From JAGHKQ01 sp041920565 (GTDB lineage: Bacteria; Bacillota; Bacilli; Bacillales; Bacillaceae_G): 31,101 bases of DNA. The notes beneath the pieces are model-generated. The model did not search any database. It was not told where the DNA came from and was given only the letters and a program-made list of their open reading frames with translations. Within the stretch, counting starts at the first letter, position 1. Each line of letters opens with the position of its first letter. The stretch is taken from positions 1 through 31,101 of the forward strand of contig JBHGXS010000036.1 in assembly GCA_041920565.1 (NCBI GenBank), written 5' to 3'. Position numbers and translations under genes: made by a program. Below, one piece after another: positions 8,170 to 16,216 of the stretch.

Positions 8170-9543
8170 CTATTTAAGATAAGGAAGCGGGTCGATAGCA
8201 TTGCTTTTTGATGCATTCCAGCTGCCTTTATGCAACTCAAAATGTAAATGCTGTCCGTAAGAATGACCTGTGTTTCCCATATATCCAAGCAGTGCCCCTT
8301 GTCGGACTATATCGCCTTCTTTAACTAATCGATTCTTTAGATGAGCATAGACTGTCGTATACATTTGATTGTTGATAGAATGAGTAATGAAAACAACATT
8401 TCCGTAACTGCTGGAGTAATAGGATTTTAAAACTTTACCACTTGCTGCTGCTATTACTGGAACCGTTCCTGAAGCAGCAATATCGATGCCGTCGTGTCTT
8501 GTTCCCCATCTCATCCCAAATAAAGAAGTAATGCTTCCTGCGGCAGGGCGTATGAAAAGAGGCTGACTGACAGATGACTGCGCCGCTGGTTGTACAGAAT
8601 TCGAAGAAGATTTGACGTATCCTTTTGCTACATAGGCGTCTTGGCTTCCGTAACGAATTTTATACCATCCGGATACTTCTCCTAAAACCTGCAGTGTCTG
8701 CCCCTTTTGAGCGACTCCAAGAACAGAATAACCGGTGCCTGGACCTTTTCTTATATTTAAAGTTGTTGTTGCTGTATAGCTTTGATTAGCAGCATTAAAA
8801 TTGTCTTGTTGTACGGGCTGGGTTGAAGAAACAGAGGAAACATATGCTTTGCTCACATATGCCGTTTTTCCGTTATGTTTAACCTGCAGCCATCCGTTAG
8901 TCTCTGCTGTTGCATAAAGAACTTCTCCTTTCCATAATTTTCCGACGATGGAAGAAGAGGTTGAAGGGCCACTTCGAATATTAAGGGCTGAAGCATCAAT
9001 TCGGTAATTTCCCGGCGTAAATGTTTTATAACTCGCCTGCTTAACAGCATCAGAAGAACCGATGGTATAGTCCTTTTTGATATAAGCTGTTTTTCCGTTA
9101 TATCGAATCTGCAGCCACCCATTTTGTTCTCCTTGTGATACAACAGCTTGTCCTCTTGATAAGCTTCCAATTATATTTCCATGCATTCCTGCTTGACTTC
9201 TTACGTTCAACACGGCCGCGTTGACAATATATGTAGTTGTTGCTTCCCTTTTTAAGGAGGTTATGTATTGTAAGCTGATATAAGCTGTACGGTTGTTATA
9301 GTTGATTTTAGCCCATCCGTTTTCTGCAGATAATACAGTAACAACGGCGTTCTTTGATAAGCTTCCTATAACGCTATGATTCAAACCTGGCCCGCTTCTT
9401 ATATTTAGGGAAGAAGTATTTACCCTGTATTCGCTATTGTTGGCTGAAGAAGCAGAAGAAGTGGATGCTGCTTCAACTGTTGAACTCATAGTTGGAACAA
9501 CTGTCAGAGAAGCTGCGGCAATTGCTAAAGTTTGTTTCAACAT
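8170..9543 (-). CDS. Secreted M23 metallopeptidase with four SH3b repeats
   Basis: The 457-residue exported peptidase cuts peptide cross-links in peptidoglycan. A signal peptide (about 1-26) is followed by four SH3b repeats (about 38-95, 104-160, 179-236, 254-311), each with the LNIRSGPG-type first strand and NGW core. The M23/LytM domain occupies about 328-457. The zinc site is complete: His350 and Asp354 in RHDGIDIA, and His434 in QHLHFEL; catalytic His401 (YAHL) and His432 are also present. RBS AAAGGGAGA precedes the ATG. It is the first gene of the minus-strand wall-hydrolase cluster and its promoter must lie between 9544 and about 9760. Confidence 0.92.
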   Translation of the reverse strand: MLKQTLAIAAASLTVVPTMSSTVEAASTSSASSANNSEYRVNTSSLNIRSGPGLNHSVIGSLSKNAVVTVLSAENGWAKINYNNRTAYISLQYITSLKREATTTYIVNAAVLNVRSQAGMHGNIIGSLSRGQAVVSQGEQNGWLQIRYNGKTAYIKKDYTIGSSDAVKQASYKTFTPGNYRIDASALNIRSGPSTSSSIVGKLWKGEVLYATAETNGWLQVKHNGKTAYVSKAYVSSVSSTQPVQQDNFNAANQSYTATTTLNIRKGPGTGYSVLGVAQKGQTLQVLGEVSGWYKIRYGSQDAYVAKGYVKSSSNSVQPAAQSSVSQPLFIRPAAGSITSLFGMRWGTRHDGIDIAASGTVPVIAAASGKVLKSYYSSSYGNVVFITHSINNQMYTTVYAHLKNRLVKEGDIVRQGALLGYMGNTGHSYGQHLHFELHKGSWNASKSNAIDPLPYLK

Positions 9544-9935
9544 AATATAAATCTCCCTTTATAACTATATTCAAAGTATTTTCTTTTATTTTTTAATATT
9601 AAAATCAAAAGGTTTATTCGAAATATAATGGAAAACATTATCAAAAATGGTATATTCATATTTTACAAGTATATGTAATTTTTTTCAAATTTGGTATGTT
9701 TATATAATACATGAGCAGGAGTTATATGGTTTTATTTTGAATTTATCATGTTTAATGAGAACCTCCCTGCTTCACAAGTGTGTGAAGGGTGTAACCCAAC
9801 GGTAAGCGGAGGATGTCCATGAAGTCTATTATTATATTCATATTGCAAAAACGAGGGGGATGTTTTGTAGGGAAAATTATTAATTTGTCGTATTTCAGTT
9901 ATTATCCGTATAAATTTTTTGGAAAGACAAAAAGA
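9544..9935. other. Divergent intergenic region between hydrolase cluster and thiamine operon
   Basis: This region is AT-rich and must hold the leftward promoter of the M23 gene, which I could not pin to clear hexamers. The compact inverted-repeat element at 9762-9812 is listed separately. A 54-codon plus-strand frame (ATG 9819 to TAG 9983, with GGAGG in front) runs straight through the thiamine promoter and has low-complexity composition, so I do not call it a gene. Confidence 0.5.
9762..9812. other. Compact structured element (nested hairpins), unknown
   Basis: An outer stem of CCTCC plus GCTT (9762-9772) can pair with AAGC plus GGAGG (9804-9812). Inside lie CTTCACA/TGTGAAG (9770-9776 with 9781-9787, partly competing with the outer stem) and GGGT/ACCC (9787-9790 with 9794-9797). 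The GC content is well above the flanking DNA. There is no T-run, so it is not a simple terminator. It could be a structured RNA, a small interspersed repeat, or a DNA-binding site; I recognise no known family. Confidence 0.45.
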
Positions 9936-9964
9936 TTGATAATTAAAAATGAGAGTGCTATACT
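9936..9964 (+). promoter_or_regulatory. Sigma-A-type promoter of the thiamine operon
   Basis: TTGATA (9936-9941) and TATACT (9959-9964) are separated by 17 bases. Transcription would start near 9971, a dozen bases before the first TPP aptamer. Confidence 0.78.
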
Positions 9965-9983
9965 TAACACGACAATAAGATAG

Positions 9984-10078
9984 TTGCTAGGGGAGCTGGT
10001 GGGACCGGCTGAGAGTAAGGCTGCAAGTCTTTGACCCTGAACCTGATCTAGATAATTCTAGCGTAGGGAAGCGAAACG
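9984..10078 (+). promoter_or_regulatory. TPP riboswitch aptamer 1
   Basis: The THI-box core is present: CTAGGGGAGC, GGCTGAGAG, then ACCCTGAACCTGATCTAG, TAATTCTAGCG and AGGGAAGCG. It is followed at once by an intrinsic terminator, so binding of thiamine pyrophosphate should end transcription before tenA. It is the first of two aptamers in series. Confidence 0.95.
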
Positions 10079-10098
10079 GATAATATAAAGTATATTAT

Positions 10099-10132
10099 GC
10101 CCAATTTGCCTATGCGGAAATTGGGCTTTTTA
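10099..10132 (+). terminator. Terminator of TPP riboswitch 1
   Basis: GCCCAATTT and AAATTGGGC form the stem, followed by TTTTT; it is the expression platform of the first aptamer. Confidence 0.9.
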
Positions 10133-10150
10133 CATAATTGAATATTTTTC

Positions 10151-10237
10151 CACTAGGGGTGCTGTGACAAGCTGAGAGAGGTATATAAACCTTAACCCTT
10201 ATAACCTGATCTAGGTAATACTAGCGAAGGGAAGTGG
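10151..10237 (+). promoter_or_regulatory. TPP riboswitch aptamer 2
   Basis: This is a second complete THI-box: CACTAGGGGTGC, GCTGAGAGAGG, AACCTGATCTAGG, then AATACTAGCGAAGGGAAGTG. It has its own terminator. Two complete TPP riboswitches in tandem ahead of tenA match the arrangement described for Bacillus anthracis, where the pair gives a steeper response than a single unit. Confidence 0.95.
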
Positions 10238-10275
10238 CAAAGCAATGAATATGTACGTCAGTATGTTTGCTTGTT

Positions 10276-10306
10276 GCCGCTTTCAAATGAAAAGCGGCTT
10301 TTTTAT
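10276..10306 (+). terminator. Terminator of TPP riboswitch 2
   Basis: GCCGCTTT and AAAGCGGC with a short loop and a T6 run lie just before the tenA ribosome binding site. Confidence 0.9.
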
Positions 10307-10329
10307 AACATTTAGTAAGGAGAATCCAT

Positions 10330-11025
10330 ATGACATTTTGTGAGGAGTTATTTGAAAAGGTCCAGCCGATTTGGGAAAAGAGCCACAATCATCCGTTTGT
10401 GACGGGAATTGGAGACGGCACTTTAGAGATTGATAAGTTTCAATTTTATATTATTCAAGATTACTTATATCTCTTGGATTATGCAAAAGTATATGCAATC
10501 GGCGTAGTGAAAGCGAATGAACCGAAAGTCATGAGCAAGTTTGCAACACTTTTGGATTCTATTTTAAACGGGGAGATGAATTTACACCGCCTATATGCGA
10601 AACGACTTGGTATTACCATAGAGGAGTTAGAAGAAGCAAAGCCTTCAGCCATTAACTTAGCATATACAAACTATATGCTGTCTGTTTCCCAAAGCGGAAC
10701 ATTAGCTGAGCTAATTGCTTCTTTGCTTCCTTGTATGTGGAGTTACTGGGAAATAGGGAAACGATTAAATGAAAAACCAGGGGCAAATGAACACGAGTTT
10801 TATGGAGAATGGATTCGCGGATACAGTTCTGAAGAATACGGAGCACTTTGTATTTGGTTGATTGATTTATTAAATGAACTAGCAGAAGGAAAATCAGCAA
10901 AAGAGCTTGAAAGATTGGAAGAAATTTTCTTGAACACGAGCCGTTTTGAATACTTATTCTGGGATATGGCATATCACAAGGAGATGTGGGGTTTTGATGA
11001 GCGAGAACATACTGCACTTTCATAA
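10330..11025 (+). CDS. tenA: Thiaminase II / aminopyrimidine aminohydrolase TenA
   Basis: The 231-residue cytoplasmic TenA hydrolyses aminopyrimidines from degraded thiamine to hydroxymethylpyrimidine (HMP). Catalytic residues known from B. subtilis TenA are in place: Asp44 (IIQDYLYL), Cys135 (LLPCMWSYW) and a C-terminal Glu at 207 (SRFEYLFWDMAY). RBS AAGGAGA precedes the ATG, just after the second TPP-controlled terminator. It is the first gene of the operon, followed with overlap by an ABC transporter; this pairing matches the base-degraded thiamine salvage route described in B. halodurans. The amidohydrolase YlmB, needed one step earlier, is not in the window. Confidence 0.95.
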   Translation: MTFCEELFEKVQPIWEKSHNHPFVTGIGDGTLEIDKFQFYIIQDYLYLLDYAKVYAIGVVKANEPKVMSKFATLLDSILNGEMNLHRLYAKRLGITIEELEEAKPSAINLAYTNYMLSVSQSGTLAELIASLLPCMWSYWEIGKRLNEKPGANEHEFYGEWIRGYSSEEYGALCIWLIDLLNELAEGKSAKELERLEEIFLNTSRFEYLFWDMAYHKEMWGFDEREHTALS

Positions 11026-11761
11026 TGTGACATTTTCCTATCCCGGGGAGGAGAAAGCAATTGTTCAAAATTTAAACTTCTCCATTAGAAATGGAGAGTT
11101 TGTAAGTGTAATAGGACCGAGCGGGTGCGGAAAAAGTACATTATTCCGTCTAATTGCCGGTTTGGAGCAGGTCTCGTCGGGAGAGGTTACCATACAAGGA
11201 AAAGAAGCAGGCAAACAAGCGAATAAAGTCGGATACATGCCCCAACAAGATTTACTTTTGCCTTGGCGCACTGTATTGGAAAATGCAGCGTTGCCTCTAG
11301 AATGTCAAGGGATAAAAAAACGCGATGCCTATGCGCAAGTAACGAATCTGATTGAGACGTTTGGACTGAAAGGGTATGAACATAAATATCCAAAAGATTT
11401 ATCCGGCGGAATGAAACAGCGTGTATCCTTTTTAAGAGCAATTTTGACAGGAGCAGATGTGCTTCTTCTGGATGAACCTTTCAGTGCCCTTGATGCTATC
11501 ACAAAAGTAAAAATGCAAGAATGGTTGTATGAGCAATGGAAAATATGGAAAAAAACAATTTTGTTTATTACGCACGATGTAGAGGAAGCTATCTATTTAT
11601 CGAATCGCATCCTAGTAATAACAGAACAGCCGATTAAAAATGTGACGGAAATTCATGTTCCGCTAGGCGGCAACCGTACTCGACATCAAGTGTACGATGA
11701 ACAATTGATGCTTCTTAAGGGGAAATTAATAGAACAATTGAAAGGAAAGACAACTATATGA
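10997..11761 (+). CDS. thiZ: ABC transporter ATPase for thiamine pyrimidine precursor
   Basis: The 254-residue ATP-binding subunit has Walker A GPSGCGKST (40-48), a Q-loop around MPQQDLLLPW, signature LSGGMKQR (135-142), Walker B VLLLDEP (155-161) and H-loop FITHDVEEA. It belongs to the nitrate/taurine/pyrimidine importer branch. I start it at the ATG at 10997 because AGGAGATG (about 10979-10986) precedes it and homologous proteins begin close to this point; the frame is open further upstream. It overlaps the end of tenA by 29 bases and thiX by 4, implying translational coupling. With thiX and thiY it should import formylaminopyrimidine for TenA and ThiD; the substrate is inferred from the neighbours. 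Confidence 0.9.
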   Translation: MSENILHFHNVTFSYPGEEKAIVQNLNFSIRNGEFVSVIGPSGCGKSTLFRLIAGLEQVSSGEVTIQGKEAGKQANKVGYMPQQDLLLPWRTVLENAALPLECQGIKKRDAYAQVTNLIETFGLKGYEHKYPKDLSGGMKQRVSFLRAILTGADVLLLDEPFSALDAITKVKMQEWLYEQWKIWKKTILFITHDVEEAIYLSNRILVITEQPIKNVTEIHVPLGGNRTRHQVYDEQLMLLKGKLIEQLKGKTTI

Positions 11762-12510
11762 AACGCGTTACACAATACGTTCCTTCTCTTTCTGTCATGC
11801 TTATATTTCTTCCTATATGGGAAACAGCAGCAAGAATGATTAATGAAATGTATATCTTGCCGTCCCCAAGTGCGATTGTTCTTAAAATATGGGAATTGCG
11901 TGATATTTTGTTTTCTGTCCATTTACCTGCAACATTGCTTGTTACGGGAATCGGCTTGGTCATCTCCATTGTGCTTGGTATAGGCCTGGCGATTGCCATG
12001 AGTGCAAGTTCGGTTATAGAGAGAGCTTGTTATCCGCTTTTGGTCGCTTCCCAAACTATTCCTATTACAGCGTTAGCACCTTTATTTGTACTTTGGTTTG
12101 GGTATTCCATCTGGAGTAAGATAGTAGTAACGGTTCTTATTACTTTTTTTCCAATCGCAGTAAATACGTACGACGGATTTCGCTCTACAAAAAAAGAGTG
12201 GGAAGAACTTCTCTTTACATATGGAGCCAGTAAAACATTCAGTTTTTTTAAAGTAAAGCTGCCGGCTGCTATGCCGTACTTTTTTTCAGCATTAAAAGTT
12301 GCGGTGCCGCTCAGCGTCATTGGTGCAGCTATCGGGGAATGGCTGGGAGCGCAAGCAGGTCTCGGTTACTTCAGCAAACGGATGATGACGCAATTGGACG
12401 GAGCTGGAGTATTTGCTCCTATCGTACTTTTATCTCTTTTAGCAATTTTATTTGTGGCCGCGGTTTCACTGCTGGAACGTAAATTTGTAAACTGGAGGAA
12501 GCATTCATGA
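11758..12510 (+). CDS. thiX: ABC transporter permease for thiamine pyrimidine precursor
   Basis: The 250-residue integral membrane protein has about six transmembrane segments and a BPD-type permease domain. The coupling-helix region (TYGASKTFSFFKVKLPAAMPYF) contacts the ATPase in this family, and GEWLGAQAGLGYF is typical of SsuC/TauC/ThiX-like permeases. Start and stop overlap both neighbours by 4 bases (ATGA), so thiZ, thiX and thiY form a tightly coupled unit. It forms the membrane channel of the HMP-precursor importer, presumably as a homodimer. Confidence 0.9.
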   Translation: MKRVTQYVPSLSVMLIFLPIWETAARMINEMYILPSPSAIVLKIWELRDILFSVHLPATLLVTGIGLVISIVLGIGLAIAMSASSVIERACYPLLVASQTIPITALAPLFVLWFGYSIWSKIVVTVLITFFPIAVNTYDGFRSTKKEWEELLFTYGASKTFSFFKVKLPAAMPYFFSALKVAVPLSVIGAAIGEWLGAQAGLGYFSKRMMTQLDGAGVFAPIVLLSLLAILFVAAVSLLERKFVNWRKHS

Positions 12511-13505
12511 AACGATTTAAATATGTATTACTATTATCAATATTAGTTTTTGTATTTGCAGGCTGTTCAGCTGGAGCAACAAAAAAACCGTCAAATGAGA
12601 AAGAAGTTACTTTGATGCTTGACTGGTATCCAAACGCTGTTCATAGCTTTATATACGCTGCTATAGAAAAAGGATACTTCAAAGAAGAAGGAATTAAAGT
12701 GAATGTAAAGTTTCCTTCCAATCCAACTGACCCGTTAACATTGGCAGCGGCAGGAAAAATAACAGTGGGTCTGTACTACCAGCCGGATGTTGTCATGGCG
12801 CGGGCTAATGAAGGAATTCCGATTAAATCAATTGGTGCAGTAGTTCGCTCTCCGTTAAACCATATCGTTTCGTTAAAAGAAGCAGGAATCAATTCTCCAA
12901 AAGATTTATCAGGAAAAACAGTAGGATACTCAGGTACGCCGCTTAGTGAAGAATATTTAAAAACGATGATAAAAGAAGATGGCGGAGATCCAGATAAAGT
13001 AAAGCTCATCGACGTAGGATTTGATTTAGTATCGTCATTAATTACGAAAAAAGTAGACGCGGTAACAGGTGCTTACATTAATCACGAAGTTCCGGTTTTA
13101 AGAGAAAAAGGATATGAACCCGCTTACTTTAGTCCGGCCGATTATGGAGTGCCTAACTATTATGAGCTTGTATTTGTAGTAAGCGACAAAACAATAAAAG
13201 AAGACAAGAAAACGCTGCAAGCTTTTTTACGAGGTGCGAAAAAGGGCTATGAATATATGAAAAATAATCCGGATGAGGCGTTAGATATCCTGCTGGCAAA
13301 CCAAGAGAAAGAGAACTTTCCTTTAATTCCGGAAGTAGAAAAGCAAAGCATGGACATTTTATTAGGGAAGATGGAAGAAGCAAACGCGCCGTTTTTATCT
13401 CAGACAAAACAATCTTGGGAAGAGCAAAGCAAATGGCTGAAGGAAAAGGGAATGACAAAGAAAACCGTTTCGGCAAATGAACTGTTTGAGAACATTATAG
13501 AGTAG
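12507..13505 (+). CDS. thiY: Substrate-binding lipoprotein of the thiamine-precursor ABC importer
   Basis: This 332-residue lipoprotein has a signal peptide ending in the lipobox FAGC, with Cys20 as the lipidation site. The mature part is an NMT1/THI5-like periplasmic-binding fold, opening with VTLMLDWYPNAVHSFIYAA, the ligand-pocket motif of pyrimidine-binding proteins, and continuing with GYSGTPLSEEYL. In the B. halodurans system ThiY binds N-formyl-4-amino-5-aminomethyl-2-methylpyrimidine, and the same ligand is inferred here. It overlaps thiX by 4 bases and precedes tenI by 8. Confidence 0.9.
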   Translation: MKRFKYVLLLSILVFVFAGCSAGATKKPSNEKEVTLMLDWYPNAVHSFIYAAIEKGYFKEEGIKVNVKFPSNPTDPLTLAAAGKITVGLYYQPDVVMARANEGIPIKSIGAVVRSPLNHIVSLKEAGINSPKDLSGKTVGYSGTPLSEEYLKTMIKEDGGDPDKVKLIDVGFDLVSSLITKKVDAVTGAYINHEVPVLREKGYEPAYFSPADYGVPNYYELVFVVSDKTIKEDKKTLQAFLRGAKKGYEYMKNNPDEALDILLANQEKENFPLIPEVEKQSMDILLGKMEEANAPFLSQTKQSWEEQSKWLKEKGMTKKTVSANELFENIIE

Positions 13506-13513
13506 GGATCAAG

Positions 13514-14143
13514 ATGAAACGAGAATTACATGCTATTTCAAACGGCAAGCTTTCATTTAGGCAAATTGCAGAAATAGCAAGTCAGATTCATAGCTTTGTA
13601 GATTTTATTCATATTCGCGAAAAACATCGGAACACAAAAGAGTTGTATGAAGGGATAAAGCTGCTGCTTGGAAGCGGGGTTCCGTCTTCCAAGCTAATCA
13701 TAAATGATCGTATTGACATTGCCCTGTTAACAGGGATACACCGTGTGCAGCTTGGATATCAAAGTGTGGATGTAAAAGTGGTAAAAGAAACATTCCCGCA
13801 TTTGCATGTTGGTTGTTCAGTCCATTCTTTAGAAGAAGCAAAGCGAGCAGAACAAAAAGGAGCTGATTCTATTGTTTATGGACACATATTTAAAACAGAT
13901 TCAAAAAAAGGAATGGCGCCTCGCGGATTACAACAACTAGACAAAATTGTACGTTCTATCTCTGTCCCGGTAACTGCTATAGGAGGAATCACTCCTGAAA
14001 ATGTTCAGGATGTTCTTCGATCAGGGGTTAAGGGGATTGCGGTGATGTCAGGTATTTTTGGTGCGTGTAACCCGTTACAAACGACGGTAGAATATCGGGA
14101 TCAATTACGAAAGTGTGGGAAAGGGCATGAACAAACACTATGA
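13514..14143 (+). CDS. tenI: Thiazole tautomerase TenI
   Basis: The 209-residue TIM-barrel protein resembles thiamine phosphate synthase (ThiE) but fits TenI, which aromatises the ThiG thiazole product. His124 in VYGHIF corresponds to the TenI catalytic His122 of B. subtilis. The ThiE-type phosphate-site glycines are present (AIGGITPEN, then KGIAVMSGIFG). A ThiE identity is less likely because the usual pyrophosphate-binding REK segment is altered (HIREKHRNT) and the gene lies beside thiO, thiS and thiG. RBS AGGGATCAAG precedes the ATG, and thiO overlaps its end by 17 bases. Confidence 0.88.
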   Translation: MKRELHAISNGKLSFRQIAEIASQIHSFVDFIHIREKHRNTKELYEGIKLLLGSGVPSSKLIINDRIDIALLTGIHRVQLGYQSVDVKVVKETFPHLHVGCSVHSLEEAKRAEQKGADSIVYGHIFKTDSKKGMAPRGLQQLDKIVRSISVPVTAIGGITPENVQDVLRSGVKGIAVMSGIFGACNPLQTTVEYRDQLRKCGKGHEQTL

Positions 14144-15257
14144 TGTAATCATTATCGGCAGCGGTGTAATTGGCGGATCCATTGCACACCAGCTTTCGAA
14201 GCGAGGATACAAAGTTTTAATAACTGAGAAGGGAATAGTCGCTTCGGAAGCATCCAAAGCAGCTGCGGGGCTGCTCGGTGTACAGGCGGAATGGGATGAG
14301 TATGATCCGCTATTCGAGCTTGCCCGTCAAAGCCGGTCATTGTTTCCAAAGCTGGCTCAAGAATTGAGGGAAACAACGGGGATTGACATTGGATATGAAG
14401 AAAAGGGAATTTATAAAATTGCTAAGACAGAAGATGAACTGGAATCCTTGCTGCAATCAATGAAATGGCAGCAAGAAACAGGAGAGGAAGCTTGCTTTTT
14501 AAGTATGGAAGAATTAAGGGAAAAGGAACCGTATCTTTCTCCTTCTCTTGCAGGGGCTATATATTATCCAAAGGATGGACACGTAATGGCACCTTCTTTA
14601 GCAAAAGCGTTTCTTTATTCTTCAATGCGTTTTGGTGCCGAAATTTTAGAGCATACAGACGTTCAGGAAATCATTATAGAAAGCAATCAAGTAAAGGGAG
14701 TCAGAACCGGAACGAATATGATCTTTGCAGATAAGGTTATTATTGCTTCTGGAGCATGGTCAACTTCATTTCTCCAGCTGTTTCAAAAAGAATGGGGAAC
14801 TTATCCGGTTAAAGGTGAAATTTTGTGTGTAACAAGCTTTGTTCCGTTGCTTACAGCTCCGGTGTTTCAGAATGGGTTTTATATCGTGCCAAAACGCGGA
14901 GGACGTTACCTTATAGGAGCGACTGTAAAACAGAGAAGCTACGACAAAACTGTAGAAGTGCAAAGTATTGCCAGCATGATGGAAAAAGCCAAGTGCATTT
15001 TACCCGCTATAGGAGAAGCAAGATGGGAAACTGCTTGGGCTGGATTGCGACCTCAATCTAATCAGGGTATGCCTTATATTGGCGAGCACCATGAGGTAAA
15101 AGGTTTATATGCGTGTACCGGCCATTATCGAAACGGTATTTTGCTCAGCCCGATTTCCGGTGAGTATATGGCGGATTTAGTAGAAGGAAAAACGCAAAAT
15201 GCATTGTTCCATTCTTTAATTTTAAATGGAGGTGAAGCGGTTGCATTTAAAAATTAA
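14127..15257 (+). CDS. thiO: Glycine oxidase ThiO
   Basis: The 376-residue FAD enzyme oxidises glycine to iminoacetate (dehydroglycine), the C2-N donor for thiazole. The dinucleotide-binding motif is DVIIIGSGVIGGS (6-18), and the DAO fold continues to GLRPQSNQGMPYIG and the C-terminal CTGHYRNGILLSP flavin loop. I choose the ATG at 14127 because homologues begin MxKxYDVxIIG; the GGGAAAGGG in front is rather close to it. A GTG at 14115 in the same frame is the alternative, four residues longer. It overlaps tenI and thiS, so translation is probably coupled. Confidence 0.93.
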   Translation: MNKHYDVIIIGSGVIGGSIAHQLSKRGYKVLITEKGIVASEASKAAAGLLGVQAEWDEYDPLFELARQSRSLFPKLAQELRETTGIDIGYEEKGIYKIAKTEDELESLLQSMKWQQETGEEACFLSMEELREKEPYLSPSLAGAIYYPKDGHVMAPSLAKAFLYSSMRFGAEILEHTDVQEIIIESNQVKGVRTGTNMIFADKVIIASGAWSTSFLQLFQKEWGTYPVKGEILCVTSFVPLLTAPVFQNGFYIVPKRGGRYLIGATVKQRSYDKTVEVQSIASMMEKAKCILPAIGEARWETAWAGLRPQSNQGMPYIGEHHEVKGLYACTGHYRNGILLSPISGEYMADLVEGKTQNALFHSLILNGGEAVAFKN

Positions 15258-15444
15258 CGGTAAATTCATAGAGGTTCCGGATACGGTTTTTACAATAGAA
15301 GAGCTTCTGGTGCATCTAGGGCTGCAAAGTAAGATTGTAGTAGTTGAAAAGAACAAGAGTATTTTAGAAAAAGCAGATCACCGTGATACAACAGTATGTG
15401 AAGGAGATCAAATTGAAATTGTAACATTTGTAGGAGGCGGTTGA
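15241..15444 (+). CDS. thiS: Sulfur carrier protein ThiS
   Basis: The 67-residue ubiquitin-like carrier ends in the required Gly-Gly (FVGGG), which ThiF adenylates and which then carries the thiocarboxylate sulfur to ThiG. The start is TTG at 15241: GGAGGTG (15228-15234) is well placed for it, and the product MHLKINGKFIEVP matches ThiS N-termini. It overlaps the last 17 bases of thiO, and thiG starts one base after its stop. Confidence 0.93.
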   Translation: MHLKINGKFIEVPDTVFTIEELLVHLGLQSKIVVVEKNKSILEKADHRDTTVCEGDQIEIVTFVGGG

Positions 15445-15445
15445 T

Positions 15446-16216
15446 ATGTTAAAAATCGGACCATTTTCATTTCAATCAAGATTGTTGTTAGGTACAGGGA
15501 AGTTTCAAGATTACGATGTACAAAAGAAAGCCATTGAAGTATCAGAAGCGGAAATATTAACGTTTGCTGTACGCCGCATGGATATTTTTGACGCAAATCA
15601 GCCTAATTTATTAGAAAAAATTGATGTGACCAACTATACGCTCCTTCCTAATACCGCGGGAGCACAAACAGCAGAAGAGGCAGTACGTATTGCGAAGCTT
15701 GCGAAGGCATCCGGTTTATGTGATATGGTTAAGGTTGAAGTCATTGGCGATATGAAAACGCTGCTCCCTGATCCAATTGAAACGTTAAAAGCATGTGAAG
15801 AGTTATTGAAAGAAGGATTTATTGTACTGCCATATACCTCTGACGATGTTTTATTAGCAAAACGATTGCAGGAGCTTGGTGTTCATGCTATTATGCCAGG
15901 TGCTTCCCCAATCGGTTCCGGGCTTGGTATTGTCAACCCGTTAAATTTAAGTTTTATTATTGAACAAGCAACAGTACCGGTCATTGTGGACGCCGGAATC
16001 GGAAGTCCTTCTGATGCAGCATTAGCAATGGAAATGGGGGCAGACGGGGTGCTGTTGAATACGGCGGTTTCTGGAGCAAAGGATCCTGTGAAAATGGCAG
16101 AAGCAATGAAGCTGGCTATTCAAGCAGGAAGATTAGGATATGAGGCAGGACGTATCCCGCGTAAACGTTATGCCAGTGCGAGCAGTCCGCTAGAAGGAAT
16201 GAGCAAAGTTGAGTAA
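15446..16216 (+). CDS. thiG: Thiazole synthase ThiG
   Basis: The 256-residue TIM barrel condenses deoxyxylulose 5-phosphate, dehydroglycine and ThiS thiocarboxylate into the thiazole phosphate. Lys96 in MVKVEVIGD is the Schiff-base lysine, at the same number as in B. subtilis ThiG. Other family marks are LLLGTGKF near the start, VLPYTSDD, AIMPGASPIGSGLG, VIVDAGIGSPSDAA and the phosphate-binding GADGVLLNTAVSGA. RBS TAGGAGGCGG overlaps the end of thiS. Length is normal. Confidence 0.96.
   Translation: MLKIGPFSFQSRLLLGTGKFQDYDVQKKAIEVSEAEILTFAVRRMDIFDANQPNLLEKIDVTNYTLLPNTAGAQTAEEAVRIAKLAKASGLCDMVKVEVIGDMKTLLPDPIETLKACEELLKEGFIVLPYTSDDVLLAKRLQELGVHAIMPGASPIGSGLGIVNPLNLSFIIEQATVPVIVDAGIGSPSDAALAMEMGADGVLLNTAVSGAKDPVKMAEAMKLAIQAGRLGYEAGRIPRKRYASASSPLEGMSKVE

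Noticed and set aside
4029..9543. Prophage lysis cassette
   Set aside because: The hydrolases carry signal peptides and SH3 arrays typical of chromosomal autolysins, and no capsid, tail, integrase or classical holin gene is near.
9819..9983. 54-codon plus-strand frame with GGAGG upstream
   Set aside because: The RBS spacing is good, but the frame crosses the thiamine promoter and ends at the TPP aptamer, and its composition is not protein-like. Kept only as a remark on the structured element.
13514..14143. thiE (thiamine phosphate synthase)
   Set aside because: The fold is shared, but the His in VYGHIF and the position beside thiO, thiS and thiG fit TenI better.
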